Shown piece by piece: positions 50,542-59,534 of a stretch of 64,000 nucleotides of DNA. A program made the position numbers and the translations under genes. The notes under the pieces are model-generated. The model ran no database searches. It saw only the letters and a program-made list of their open reading frames with translations, and was not told where the DNA came from. How positions within the stretch are numbered: position 1 is the stretch's first letter; every line of letters starts with the position of its first letter. Origin of the DNA: Arthrobacter sp. B1805 (GTDB lineage: Bacteria; Actinomycetota; Actinomycetes; Actinomycetales; Micrococcaceae). The stretch is from contig NZ_PJIQ01000003.1 of the NCBI RefSeq assembly GCF_002929745.1, positions 124,001-188,000 of the forward strand, in the 5' to 3' direction.

Positions 50542-52032
50542 TCAGACCGATGGGTGATCCTCGGGCATGATCCTGCCGCCCTCGAGCCTGACGCTCCGGT
50601 GGGCCACGGCGCGCGCGAAGGCCTCGTCGTGGGTGGCCAGCACGACCGCGCCCCCGCCCCGGGCGTGGGCGGTCACGAGGGCGGCGAGAAGGGTACGGGC
50701 CGGATCGTCGAGGCCTGCGGTCGGTTCGTCCAGCGCCCAGACAGCGGGACCGGTGGCGATGATGGATGCCAGGGCGACCAGTCTCCGCTGGACGAATCCC
50801 AGCTCGTACGGGTGGGCTTCCTCCAAGGCTCCGAGCCCCACGCGCTCGAGGGCCTCCGACGCGCGGCGGACGGCGTCGTCCCTGCGGTGTCCGGCAGCGA
50901 AAGGACCGTAGGACACCTCGCGGAGGACGGTCCGCTCGAAGAGTTGCTGGTCGGTGTCCTGGAACAGGAACCCCACGCACGCGGCGAGGGCCCCGGTCGG
51001 CTGGCGCAGGATCGGCACGCCGGCCAGCGAGACCGATCCCGCGTCCGCCCGGCACAACCCGTTGAGGTGCTGCAGCAATGTGGACTTGCCCGAGCCGTTG
51101 GAGCCCCGCAGGGCGACGATCTCGCCCGCGTGCAGGGAGAGGTCGACCCCCGCCAGGCACGCGCTGCGGTCGTCCCCCCGGCGGCCGGAGGGGTACGAGA
51201 AGCCGACTCCACGCAGCGTCACGAGTTCCCTGCCGTGCGGGCCGGTGGGGTCGCTCGCGGGATCGAGGCGCGGCGGGTCGCCGGCTGTCCCGATGCCGTA
51301 CCTCCGCAGTCCCGCTCCGCGTGCGTCGGTCAGCAGCCCGTCGAACACCGGACGGCCGTCGGCCAACGCGAGGACGCGGGCGCCCTCGGGTGCTGCTCGG
51401 GGAAGCATGGGCTCGCACACCACGATGGCGGTGCCGGCACCACGAAGGACCTCCAGGGCATCCGCGACATCCTGCGCCGAGTCGTCGTCGAGCCCCTGGA
51501 AGGGCTCGTCGAGCACGAGGACCGCGGGCCGCTGAGCCATGGCGGCCGCGATGACGGTGCGCTGCAGCTGGCCGCCGGAGAGCCGGCGAGGGTCGTGGTT
51601 CAGGAGCGGCGTCAACGTAAGCGCGGCAGCGACGTCGGCGACGAGGCTCCGCAACTGGTCCGTCGGCACGCCGAGATTGGAGGGACCGAAGGCGATCTCC
51701 TCGCCGACGCTGGCCGACATCATCGACAGCTGACCCCAGGCGCCCTGCGCGACGAACCCGACCCGCGCGCTCCAGGCCGCGGGGTCGATACGCGGATCGG
51801 TGGGGGCGCCGTCGAAGCGGATCGTCTCACCGTCGAGCGTCACCGCGCCCCGGAAGACCGCACCGGCATCCGCGCCGGTCTGGCCCGCCAGGAGGCGAGC
51901 CAGGGTCGTCTTGCCCGACGCCGAGGCCCCCGCGACCACCACGTACTCCCCCGGCTGCACCGCCAGGGTGACGCCGACGAGCAATGGCGCGCCGTCGTCG
52001 TACGCGAAGGACGTACTCTCGATGCTGATCAC
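50542..52032 (-). CDS. ECF transporter ATPase, two fused ABC domains (EcfA-EcfA')
   Basis: A 496-residue protein with two complete ATPase domains. The first has Walker A GASASGKTT, signature LSGGQ (RRLSGGQLQR) and Walker B VLVLDEP; the second has GSNGSGKST, a degenerate signature (LGFVQRR) and VWALDEPTAGLDD. This is the YkoD-like arrangement of energy-coupling factor transporters. The start GTG overlaps the EcfT stop (GTGA). With the T and S genes just upstream it forms a complete, dedicated (group I) ECF importer. Energises uptake of the ligand bound by the S component. Confidence 0.92.
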   Translation of the reverse strand: MISIESTSFAYDDGAPLLVGVTLAVQPGEYVVVAGASASGKTTLARLLAGQTGADAGAVFRGAVTLDGETIRFDGAPTDPRIDPAAWSARVGFVAQGAWGQLSMMSASVGEEIAFGPSNLGVPTDQLRSLVADVAAALTLTPLLNHDPRRLSGGQLQRTVIAAAMAQRPAVLVLDEPFQGLDDDSAQDVADALEVLRGAGTAIVVCEPMLPRAAPEGARVLALADGRPVFDGLLTDARGAGLRRYGIGTAGDPPRLDPASDPTGPHGRELVTLRGVGFSYPSGRRGDDRSACLAGVDLSLHAGEIVALRGSNGSGKSTLLQHLNGLCRADAGSVSLAGVPILRQPTGALAACVGFLFQDTDQQLFERTVLREVSYGPFAAGHRRDDAVRRASEALERVGLGALEEAHPYELGFVQRRLVALASIIATGPAVWALDEPTAGLDDPARTLLAALVTAHARGGGAVVLATHDEAFARAVAHRSVRLEGGRIMPEDHPSV

Positions 52033-52787
52033 CCGGTGACCACCGGGAGGATCAGCCAGGCCGTCGAGAACACGGCCGTGACCGCGAGCATGACGCGGCG
52101 CGCGATCCGCTGCCCGGGAGTGTCCGTGTCCGGCAGGTAGCTCGTACGCGCCACCGTGGACGAGAAACCGCGGGCGCCGAGCATGTGGTTCCGCTCGGAC
52201 GCATCGACCAGCAGGCCGATGACCAGGGGTGTGGTGACGGTCAGCAGGGCGCGGAGGCGCGCGAGCGGTCCACGCCCGACGACGAGCCCCCGGGCCTGCT
52301 GGGCGCGTGTGATCTGCCGGGCGCGCAGTGCGACGTGGGGGATGAGCCCGACGGCGGACCCCACGACGAACACGAGCTTCCGGTTCCAGCCCCGGTGCGT
52401 CATGGTCGCCAGGAGCTCAGGGACCTCCAGCGTCATGGCCGCCGTGAGGAGCACCCCGGTGAAGACGCTCATGCGCAGGCCCATCAGGGCGGCGAAGGAC
52501 AGCCCCTCCGCCGTCACCCGGGCCGGCCCGAGGTCCGCCAGGACGGTGCTGCCCTCCGGGTAGAACAGTCCGTGCAGCAGAAGGGACGACAGAAGCAGCG
52601 GCCCGGCGACGACTGCCACCGCCAGTCCGATCTGCCGCGGCCGGCCGGAGGACACCACGGCGGGAACCACCACGAGAACCAGGACCGCGAGGGAAAACTC
52701 CCAGCGATTGACCACCAGGACGAGCACCACCAGCAGGACCGCTGCCAGCAGTTCCGTGAGGGGGTTGTAGATCCTGCGGCGCCGCAC
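52029..52787 (-). CDS. ECF transporter transmembrane subunit EcfT
   Basis: A 252-residue membrane protein with five or six helices at the N terminus (LTELLAAVLLVVLVLVVNRW, FSLAVLVLVVVPAVV, ...) and the coupling region with two A-R-G-type motifs (RARQITRAQQARGLVVGRG and LLVDASERNHMLGARGFSS). These short motifs contact the ATPase domains in ECF transporters. It starts at GTG 52787, three nt after the S-component stop, and overlaps the ATPase gene by 4 nt. Confidence 0.92.
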   Translation of the reverse strand: MRRRRIYNPLTELLAAVLLVVLVLVVNRWEFSLAVLVLVVVPAVVSSGRPRQIGLAVAVVAGPLLLSSLLLHGLFYPEGSTVLADLGPARVTAEGLSFAALMGLRMSVFTGVLLTAAMTLEVPELLATMTHRGWNRKLVFVVGSAVGLIPHVALRARQITRAQQARGLVVGRGPLARLRALLTVTTPLVIGLLVDASERNHMLGARGFSSTVARTSYLPDTDTPGQRIARRVMLAVTAVFSTAWLILPVVTG

Positions 52788-52790
52788 GGC

Positions 52791-53633
52791 TCAGGCGACG
52801 CGGTCGTTCCCGGCCGCCGGCTGCGCCGTACGCTCGCCGCTTCGCGCCCCGAGGACCCGGTAGGTCCTCGCGAAGGGGAACTGGCGCACGGCCCGCTGGG
52901 GCAGTGCGTACACGATCAGCGCGACGACGACGAAGACGACGATCTTGTCGACGGAGTCCGACAGCAGGCCCTGCTTCGTCGCGGCGACCAGGAGCTTGTC
53001 ACCCATCGAGCGGAAGACGGCGATGATCGCGTTCGTGCCGAAAGTCCCTGCCGCCCCGAACATGAAGACCGCGACAGGGGCTGCGACGAGACCGCCGATG
53101 GCCCCGACGACGAGTCCCGCCAGCGGCGCGAGGTACACGCGGCGGAATGCGCCGTGCTTCGCGGCCAGGCCGGCGAGCAGGCCGATCAGCGCAGCACCGG
53201 CGGCGAAGGGCAGGGCGAACGGGTTGAAGAGACCCCAGATCGCGTTGCTGAGGGCACCGGTCGCTGCTCCGGCGGCGGGGCCGGCCAGGACTGCGACGAG
53301 CACCGTACCGATGGCGTCGAGGTAGATCTGCATCCCCAGCGACCCGGCGATCTGGCCGATCGCGATGTTCAGGGCGATCCCCAGGGGCATGACGACGAGG
53401 GAACTCGTGGTCAGCGTGGGCAGGATCCCGCCCACCAGGAGTGCTCCCCCGCCGAGGAAACCGAAGAGCGAGACGAGCGACGCGACGCTGCCCATGCCGC
53501 CGGCGATCTCGGCCGGCTGGACGATGACGAGGAACAGGTACGTGGCGACGATGAGCGCTCCGCCGAGTGCGACCAGCAGGCGTCGCGGGCGCTGGGCTGT
53601 GGGCTCGGTGGACAGGGTCAGGGATGAACTCAC
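52791..53633 (-). CDS. ECF transporter substrate-binding S component
   Basis: A 280-residue membrane protein with six or more helices and sequence blocks MPLGIALNIAIGQIAGSLGM, YLDAIGTVLVAVLAGPAAGA, GALSNAIWGLFNPFALPFAA typical of S components (ligand pocket Asn and small residues facing inward). The specificity cannot be read from the sequence; the adjacent nucleoside hydrolase suggests a nucleoside or base. GTG 53633 has AAGGA 5 nt upstream; the frame is open to 53951 but the upstream part has no membrane character. A 212-bp G+C-rich gap separates it from the nucleoside hydrolase; I found no riboswitch there. Confidence 0.85.
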   Translation of the reverse strand: MSSSLTLSTEPTAQRPRRLLVALGGALIVATYLFLVIVQPAEIAGGMGSVASLVSLFGFLGGGALLVGGILPTLTTSSLVVMPLGIALNIAIGQIAGSLGMQIYLDAIGTVLVAVLAGPAAGAATGALSNAIWGLFNPFALPFAAGAALIGLLAGLAAKHGAFRRVYLAPLAGLVVGAIGGLVAAPVAVFMFGAAGTFGTNAIIAVFRSMGDKLLVAATKQGLLSDSVDKIVVFVVVALIVYALPQRAVRQFPFARTYRVLGARSGERTAQPAAGNDRVA

Positions 53634-53845
53634 GATTTTCCTTGGGCACGGAGGGAGGAGGACGCACCTCATGTCACCTCGGCGCCGGCCGCGCAGCAGT
53701 GCGGGCAGGTCCAGTGTACCGGTGATGGGCCCGCCGCGCCGGGCGTAGGCGGCCGGGCAGTGTCCCCCAGGGCGCGGGCCGCCGGGCGGATTCGGCGCTG
53801 CGGGACCACGGGCGGCGCACCCCTGCGGATCGGTTGCGGGAAGGC

Positions 53846-54880
53846 TCAGCCGTGCATGCGCGCGAGGTGCGACAACCGGTGCACCATCAGCTCGAACACG
53901 GCCTCGGGGTCGTTGCCCGTGACGATCCTGGCGTTCGGCGCCCTCTTCCACATGCCGGCGAAGTCCGCCACCGTCTGCCCGATGGTCAGCGGGGACTGGG
54001 TCTCGACGTCGACCGTCGCCAGCCGCTCCTCGAACTGCGCTTCCCCGGTTGCGACCATCGCCGCGAACAGGTCGTGCAGGTGGGCCACGTAGCCCTGGTC
54101 GTACAGGCGGTGGAACTCCATGTAGAACCGGAGCGCGTCCGACAGGCAGGCGACGACCGCGTTGTCGCTGGTGCTGCGCGCCCCCTCCGGTCCGTCAGGG
54201 TCCAGCAGCTCCGGCTCCGCACCGGCCGCGCGCGCGACGGCGTCGACATGGGCCGGGGTGCACTCGATCCGCTCCGTGGTCTCGAGCGCGCAGATGATGG
54301 GCAGCTTCTCGAACGGCATCCCCTCGTAGGCGGCGAACACCTCCTTGGCGGCGTGCGGGTCCACGTGCGTGTTCCACTCGGCGACCGGAGTGGTGTTGCC
54401 CGGGTAGTTGAACGCTCCGCCCATGATGACGAGGCCCTTGAGGAGCATCGGGAGCCTGGGCTCGGCTCGCAGGGCCAGGGCGAGGTTGGTCAGCGGACCC
54501 GTGACGAGCCCGGTGACCTGCCCGGGGTGGCAGCGGACCGCCTCCAGCCAGACGTCGACGGCGTGACGCCCCGAGATGCGGCCGCGCGGAGGCGGCAGCA
54601 CGGCGTACCCGATGCCCTGGTCACCGTGGGTCTCCTCCGTTGTGACAAGCGGGATCTCCAGCGGTACCTCGCTGCCCAAGGCGACCTCGATACCGGCGTG
54701 CCCGCAGAGCTCCAGGAGGGCGAGGTTGTTGACGGCGACCTGCCGCGCGCCCACATTGCCGGCCGTGCAGGTGATGGCCTCGATGCCCGCTCCAGGCGTC
54801 GCGAGCAGGTACAGCAGGGCGACGGCGTCGTCGATCCCGGTGTCGACGTCGAGCAGCAGGCGACGGCGGGACTCTGCCAC
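53846..54880 (-). CDS. Nucleoside hydrolase (inosine-uridine preferring type)
   Basis: A 344-residue enzyme that splits the N-glycosidic bond of nucleosides to ribose and base. The calcium-binding signature DVDTGIDDA (11-19) is at the N terminus, with VTGLVTGPLTNLALALR and MGGAFNYPGNTTPVAEWN (the ribose-binding Asn/Glu region) further on and a His in the C-terminal part. It starts at GTG 54880, two nt after the stop of the GntR gene, so both are in one operon. It would act on nucleosides imported by the ECF transporter downstream. Confidence 0.92.
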   Translation of the reverse strand: MAESRRRLLLDVDTGIDDAVALLYLLATPGAGIEAITCTAGNVGARQVAVNNLALLELCGHAGIEVALGSEVPLEIPLVTTEETHGDQGIGYAVLPPPRGRISGRHAVDVWLEAVRCHPGQVTGLVTGPLTNLALALRAEPRLPMLLKGLVIMGGAFNYPGNTTPVAEWNTHVDPHAAKEVFAAYEGMPFEKLPIICALETTERIECTPAHVDAVARAAGAEPELLDPDGPEGARSTSDNAVVACLSDALRFYMEFHRLYDQGYVAHLHDLFAAMVATGEAQFEERLATVDVETQSPLTIGQTVADFAGMWKRAPNARIVTGNDPEAVFELMVHRLSHLARMHG

Positions 54881-54882
54881 GA

Positions 54883-55548
54883 TCAGTCCGCCGCGGTGGT
54901 GCGGAGCAGTTGCAGGCGGAGTGTCCGGGCCGTCTCCATGTGCTTACGGGCGATGGCCCGGGCGTCATCGCTGCGCCGGTCGGAGATCGCGCTGATCAGC
55001 GCCTCGTGCTCCCTGAGCACCTCCTGCCAGCGGTCACCCACGGACAGCGTGGAGCGCGGCGTGTGGATGAGGTGGGTCGAGAGCCGCTGCAGGAGGTCCA
55101 TGAGGATGGGATTGCGCGCGGATGCCCAGAGCGAGGTGTGGAACTCCAGGTTGTTGGTGACCTTCGTGGTGTCATCGGGGTCGACGACGGCGCGGTCGCG
55201 TTCCAGCAACGCCTCGAGGCGCATGATGTCCGCCGTACCCCGGTTCAGTGCGGCCTGGCCGGCGGCTTCCTCCTCGAGCATGACGCGCAGGTCGTAGATC
55301 TGGATGACCTCCTGCGGATCGATCTGGGGAACCTGCAGGCCACGGGCCGCCCGCTCGAGCAGGCGTTCGTGCTGGAGCCTGCTGAGGGCCTCGCGCACGG
55401 GAGTCCGCGACACCCCGAAACGCTCCGAGATGACGACCTCCCGCAGGGCTGTACCGGGAGGGTGGACACCGGCGAGGATCTCGCTGCGCAGGACACGGAA
55501 GATGGCGTCGCCGTCCACGCGCGCCGACAGGTCGGTCGACTCGCCCAT
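54883..55548 (-). CDS. GntR family regulator with FCD domain
   Basis: A 221-residue FadR-type repressor. The winged helix reads LRSEILAGVHPPGTALREVV, then ISERFGVSRTPVREALSRLQ and ERLLERAARGLQVPQ. The FCD ligand domain has metal-type residues (Asp/His in EEEAAGQAALNR, NNLEFHTSLW, LREHEALISAISDR). GAAGGGGG precedes ATG 55548. It is 2 nt upstream of the nucleoside hydrolase and is probably its regulator. It also lies directly downstream of acnA, in the position held by AcnR in corynebacteria, so a role in acnA control is possible. Confidence 0.92.
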   Translation of the reverse strand: MGESTDLSARVDGDAIFRVLRSEILAGVHPPGTALREVVISERFGVSRTPVREALSRLQHERLLERAARGLQVPQIDPQEVIQIYDLRVMLEEEAAGQAALNRGTADIMRLEALLERDRAVVDPDDTTKVTNNLEFHTSLWASARNPILMDLLQRLSTHLIHTPRSTLSVGDRWQEVLREHEALISAISDRRSDDARAIARKHMETARTLRLQLLRTTAAD

Positions 55549-55617
55549 GGCGCCCCCTTCAGTGGTGTCCTTGTTCGGATTGCGGTCGGGCCCCAGGGCG
55601 GGTGCCCCGAGTACGGC

Positions 55618-55647
55618 CCGGGCCGGGAGCTGGTACTCCCGGCCCGG
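55618..55647 (-). terminator. Terminator between acnA and the GntR operon
   Basis: CCGGGCCGGGAG (55618-55629) pairs perfectly with 55636-55647 across the loop CTGGTA. It starts 13 bases after the acnA stop on the minus strand. Confidence 0.8.
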
Positions 55648-55660
55648 AACCTCGCGAACG

Positions 55661-58504
55661 CTAGCTGGCGAGCTGGCGCAGCACGTACTGCAGGATGCCG
55701 CCGTTGCGGTAGTAGTCCGCCTCGCCCGGCGTGTCGATGCGCAGGACGGCGTCGAACCCGACCGGGGAACCACCGTCGGCCGGGGTCGCGGTGACCCTGA
55801 CCGTGCGGGGCGTGCGGCCCTCGTTCAGCTCGGTGACTCCGCTGACCGCGAAGGTCTCCGTGCCCGTGAGTCCGAGGGTCTCGGCGTTCTGGCCCGCGGG
55901 GTACTGCAGCGGCAGGACGCCCATGCCGATGAGGTTGGAGCGGTGGATCCGCTCGTAGCTCTCGGCGATGACGGCCTTGACGCCCAGGAGCGCGGTGCCC
56001 TTGGCTGCCCAGTCACGCGACGAACCGGAACCGTATTCCTTGCCCGCGAGGACCACGAGCGGGGTACCCTCTGCGCGGTAGTTCTCGGCGGCGTCGTACA
56101 CGGCTGCCTGGGGCGCGTCCGGCTGCGAGAAGTCCCTCGTGAACCCGCCCTCGACGCCGTCGAGCAGCTGGTTCTTGATGCGGATGTTCGCGAACGTGCC
56201 GCGGATCATGACCTCGTGGTTGCCACGGCGCGAGCCGTACGAGTTGAAGTCCTTGCGCTGCACGCCCTTCTCGGTCAGGTAGCGGCCTGCCGGGGTGTCC
56301 GACTTGAAGGAGCCCGCCGGCGAGATGTGGTCGGTGGTGACCGAATCGCCGAGCTTGAGCAGGACGCGCGCGCCGTCGATGTCCTCGACCGGGCTCGCCT
56401 CGCGCTGCATGCCCTCGAAGTACGGTGGCTTCCGCACGTAGGTGGACTCGGGATCCCAGGCGAAGGTGTCGCCGGCGGGCGTCGGCAGGGACTGCCAGCG
56501 CTCGTCGCCCTCAAAAATCGTCCGGTAGCTCGACGTGAACATGTCCTCGTCGATCGACTCGTCGATGACCTTCTGGACCTCGACGGGGTTCGGCCAGATG
56601 TCCTTGAGGAAGACGTCGTTCCCGGCTTCGTCCTGGCCGAGGGGCTCGGAATCGAAGTCGAAGTCCATCGTGCCGGCCAGTGCGTAGGCGACCACCAGCG
56701 GCGGCGACGCCAGGTAGTTCATCTTCACGTCGGGGTTGATGCGACCCTCGAAGTTGCGGTTACCGGACAGGACGGCGGTGACAGCGAGGTCGTTGTCCTG
56801 GATGGCCTGCGAGATCTCCTCCTCCAGCGGGCCGGAGTTGCCGATGCAGGTGGCACAGCCGTAGCCGACGGTGAAGAATCCGAGCTTTTCCAGGTACGGG
56901 ATCAGGCCGGACTTCTCGTAGTAGTCCGTGACGACCTTGGAGCCCGGTGCGACCGAGGTCTTGACCCACGGCTTGGACACGAGGCCCTTCTCGACGGCGT
57001 TCCGTGCCAGGACGGCGGCCGCGAGCATCACCGAGGGGTTCGAGGTGTTCGTGCACGAGGTGATCGACGCGATGCTGACAGCCCCGTGGTCGAGTTCGAA
57101 CTCGCGGCCGTCCTTCATGGTGACGCTGACCTTCTTGGACGGACGCGTGGATACGCTCGCGTCGGCCGGGACAGTCTCGCGCGGCTCGGCGTTCTCGTCC
57201 GTGACCGACGAGGTAGTGCCGGGGGTGAAGCTCGGGGAGTCCGATGCCGGGAAGCTCTCCTGCGACGACTCGTCAACGGTGCCTCCGGGGGCGAAGTCGA
57301 GGTCCGGGTCGTCCGAGTAGTTGCGCAGGTCCTCGCGGAACTGCGTCTTGGACTTGCTGAGCTCGACGCGGTCCTGCGGGCGCTTCGGTCCGGCGATCGA
57401 GGGAACGACCGTGGACAGGTCCAGCTCGAGGTACTCCGAGAAACGGATCTCGCGCGACGGGTCGTGCCAGAGTCCCTGCTCCTTTGCGTAGGCCTCGACG
57501 AGGGCTACGTTCTCGGCCGGGCGGCCCGTGAGGCGCAGGTAGTCGAGCGTGACGTCGTCGATGGGGAACATCGCGGCGGTGGAGCCGAACTCCGGGCTCA
57601 TGTTGCCGATGGTGGCCCGGTTGGCCAGGGGCACCGAGGCGACGCCATCACCGTAGAACTCGACGAACTTGCCGACGACGCCGTGCTTGCGCAGCATCTG
57701 CGTGATGGTGAGCACGACGTCGGTCGCCGTGGCGCCCGCGGGGATGTCGCCGGTCAGCTTGAAGCCGACGACGCGCGGGATGAGCATCGACACGGGCTGG
57801 CCGAGCATGGCTGCCTCGGCTTCGATCCCGCCGACGCCCCAGCCGAGGACGCCCAGACCGTTGACCATCGTGGTGTGCGAGTCGGTACCGACGCAGGTGT
57901 CGGGGTACGCGCGGAGGACGCCGTCGACCTCGCGGGTCATGACCGTCCTGGCCAAGTACTCGAGGTTGACCTGGTGCACGATGCCCATGCCCGGCGGAAC
58001 GACCTTGAAGTCGTCGAACGCTGTCTGGCCCCACCGGAGGAACTGGTACCGCTCGCCATTGCGCTGGTACTCGATCTCCATGTTCCGCTCGAGGGCGCCG
58101 GCGTTGCCGAAGGCGTCGATCTGCACCGAGTGGTCGATGACCATCTCGGCCGGCGCGAGCGGGTTGACGCGCTTGGGGTCCCCATCGAGGTCGGCGACGG
58201 CCTCACGCATCGTTGCGAGGTCGACGACGCAGGGAACACCCGTGAAGTCCTGCATGATGACGCGTGCCGGCGTGAACTGGATCTCGGTGTCGGGCTCGGC
58301 GTCGGCGTCCCACGCAGCGAGTGCCCGGACGTGGTCCGCGGTGATGTTTGCACCGTCTTCGGTGCGGAGCAGGTTCTCCAGCAGGACCTTGAGGCTGAAT
58401 GGAAGGTTCTCGGCGCCCTCGACCGCACCTAGCCTGAAAATTTCGTATTCAGCACCGGCGACATCGAGTACGCCCTTTGCGCCGAATGAGTCCGCGGTCG
58501 ACAT
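55661..58504 (-). CDS. acnA: Aconitate hydratase A
   Basis: A 947-residue monomeric aconitase (citrate/isocitrate interconversion, TCA cycle; iron-regulatory type in other phyla). The 4Fe-4S cysteines are in [10 protein letters not shown] and [10 protein letters not shown]. Other landmarks are [40 protein letters not shown] and [13 protein letters not shown]. Length and an acidic, low-complexity insert (about residues 405-455, [20 protein letters not shown] onwards) are typical of actinobacterial AcnA. ATG 58504 follows GAAGGGAG. The upstream region has two perfect palindromes, GAATGG-TT-CCATTC and ACTGTATACAGT, that are candidate regulator sites. Confidence 0.97.
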   Translation of the reverse strand: MSTADSFGAKGVLDVAGAEYEIFRLGAVEGAENLPFSLKVLLENLLRTEDGANITADHVRALAAWDADAEPDTEIQFTPARVIMQDFTGVPCVVDLATMREAVADLDGDPKRVNPLAPAEMVIDHSVQIDAFGNAGALERNMEIEYQRNGERYQFLRWGQTAFDDFKVVPPGMGIVHQVNLEYLARTVMTREVDGVLRAYPDTCVGTDSHTTMVNGLGVLGWGVGGIEAEAAMLGQPVSMLIPRVVGFKLTGDIPAGATATDVVLTITQMLRKHGVVGKFVEFYGDGVASVPLANRATIGNMSPEFGSTAAMFPIDDVTLDYLRLTGRPAENVALVEAYAKEQGLWHDPSREIRFSEYLELDLSTVVPSIAGPKRPQDRVELSKSKTQFREDLRNYSDDPDLDFAPGGTVDESSQESFPASDSPSFTPGTTSSVTDENAEPRETVPADASVSTRPSKKVSVTMKDGREFELDHGAVSIASITSCTNTSNPSVMLAAAVLARNAVEKGLVSKPWVKTSVAPGSKVVTDYYEKSGLIPYLEKLGFFTVGYGCATCIGNSGPLEEEISQAIQDNDLAVTAVLSGNRNFEGRINPDVKMNYLASPPLVVAYALAGTMDFDFDSEPLGQDEAGNDVFLKDIWPNPVEVQKVIDESIDEDMFTSSYRTIFEGDERWQSLPTPAGDTFAWDPESTYVRKPPYFEGMQREASPVEDIDGARVLLKLGDSVTTDHISPAGSFKSDTPAGRYLTEKGVQRKDFNSYGSRRGNHEVMIRGTFANIRIKNQLLDGVEGGFTRDFSQPDAPQAAVYDAAENYRAEGTPLVVLAGKEYGSGSSRDWAAKGTALLGVKAVIAESYERIHRSNLIGMGVLPLQYPAGQNAETLGLTGTETFAVSGVTELNEGRTPRTVRVTATPADGGSPVGFDAVLRIDTPGEADYYRNGGILQYVLRQLAS

Positions 58505-58532
58505 GACGTTGGCTCCCTTCAGAGAGATTGTG

Positions 58533-58546
58533 GAATGGTTCCATTC
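58533..58546. promoter_or_regulatory. Palindrome in the acnA upstream region (proximal)
   Basis: GAATGG, TT, CCATTC: a perfect inverted repeat 29-42 nt before the acnA ATG. It lies where the -10/start region would be expected, so it could be a repressor site. Confidence 0.55.
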
Positions 58547-58564
58547 TAATCCACGTCCGCCGTC

Positions 58565-58576
58565 ACTGTATACAGT
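58565..58576. promoter_or_regulatory. Palindrome in the acnA upstream region (distal)
   Basis: ACTGTATACAGT is a perfect 12-bp palindrome. The core TGTATACA resembles sites of FCD-type GntR regulators; an FCD-GntR gene lies directly downstream of acnA. The link is inference. Confidence 0.55.
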
Positions 58577-58611
58577 CGTACACCGAGTGGCGAGACCCCC
58601 TCCGGGTAGCT

Positions 58612-58875
58612 CTACGCCTCCTCGCGCACGCCCTCACCGCGCCTGTGCGATGCCTGGACACCGAAGACCAGTTCACCCTGGTCTGGAGCCTCCTGGCGGC
58701 TGTGGTCCACGATCGGGCCCGTGCCGGCGATCTCCCGGATCAGTTCGATACCGGCGATCGCCTCTTCCTTGGATGCGTAGAAAGTGGACACTGCGACGAG
58801 CGTGCCGTCGGGAGCGGTCAGTTTCACGCGGAAACCGTCGTCGTGTGCGTCCACCAGCTTGAAGTATCCAGCCAT
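58612..58875 (-). CDS. YegP-like DUF1508 protein
   Basis: An 87-residue protein with the DUF1508 core [40 protein letters not shown]. Family members are small beta-alpha proteins, often duplicated, of unknown function, linked to stress. It has a near-perfect ribosome binding site AAGGAGGT and an A+T-rich upstream stretch with TATGAT (plus 58922-58927), so it is probably well expressed. The C-terminal half ([20 protein letters not shown]) is not conserved. Confidence 0.85.
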   Translation of the reverse strand: MAGYFKLVDAHDDGFRVKLTAPDGTLVAVSTFYASKEEAIAGIELIREIAGTGPIVDHSRQEAPDQGELVFGVQASHRRGEGVREEA

Positions 58876-59094
58876 TGTCCTACCTCCTTGTAAGGGGCAT
58901 CTCCAGAGCGTGCGGTCCCTTATCATAAGCATACTTATTGACCTGTTCTTCACCTCACGTTCACGTTCGGCGGGTGGAGGTGGACAAGCAACGACACAGT
59001 GCGGCAGGCGCGGCCCTGCTCGCGTAGTCTTCCGGGTGCCACCCCCGTTTCGACGAGCGACTCCGGCCCCAGTGTCGGCACCAGAAGGAGCACG

Positions 59095-59526
59095 ATGACC
59101 GAGTCAAGCAGCGCAGGCAATCCCGGCGGAGCAGCCCTTCCTCCGGACCATCCCCTCGGGCCCGCGGTACCGATCCCACCCCTGGAGAAGGAAGCCGGGC
59201 GGGCTGAGGAATCAGTGCGCGACGGTGCGGGTACCCCCGGCAGCGGGTCCGACGGGGAGCCCACCGCCGGGCAGTCCGACGGGTCGGAGTCCGACCGGGA
59301 CGGCGGGCCCCACGCCGATCGTCGGGAGAGCGTGCTCGACCCATCGGCCGGATCGACCAGCCCCCGGGCCGGGAGCATCCGGGACGAGCAGGGGACGCAC
59401 AGTGCAGGCGCCGTGCCGGCTGCGTACAACGGCGAGGGTGCTCCGGAGGATCCGGCGGAGGACCGCCACCCGGAGGACGCTGCGGCCGAGCCCGATTCGT
59501 GGGACAGCGGTGGAGCGAGCGCCTGA
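59095..59526 (+). CDS. Hypothetical disordered acidic protein
   Basis: A 143-residue protein almost free of hydrophobic residues, rich in Gly, Ser, Asp, Glu and Pro. It begins MTESSSAGNPGGAALPPDHP and includes SDGSESDRDGGPHADRRES. AGAAGGAG (59083-59090) is a strong ribosome binding site 4 nt before the ATG, which supports translation. There is no signal peptide or domain. It is convergent with the SDR gene, 8 nt away. Function unknown; similar short disordered proteins occur in Arthrobacter-type genomes. Confidence 0.65.
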   Translation: MTESSSAGNPGGAALPPDHPLGPAVPIPPLEKEAGRAEESVRDGAGTPGSGSDGEPTAGQSDGSESDRDGGPHADRRESVLDPSAGSTSPRAGSIRDEQGTHSAGAVPAAYNGEGAPEDPAEDRHPEDAAAEPDSWDSGGASA

Positions 59527-59534
59527 TGACGTCG

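Noticed and set aside
53634-53845. Riboswitch before the ECF S component
   Set aside because: Only G+C-rich self-complementary segments are seen; no CTGAGA (TPP), B12-box or other recognisable core.
55304-58432. Long plus-strand open frame over acnA
   Set aside because: It is antisense to an unmistakable aconitase and its amino-acid make-up (Arg, Gly, Val, Asp) is that of a high-G+C shadow frame.
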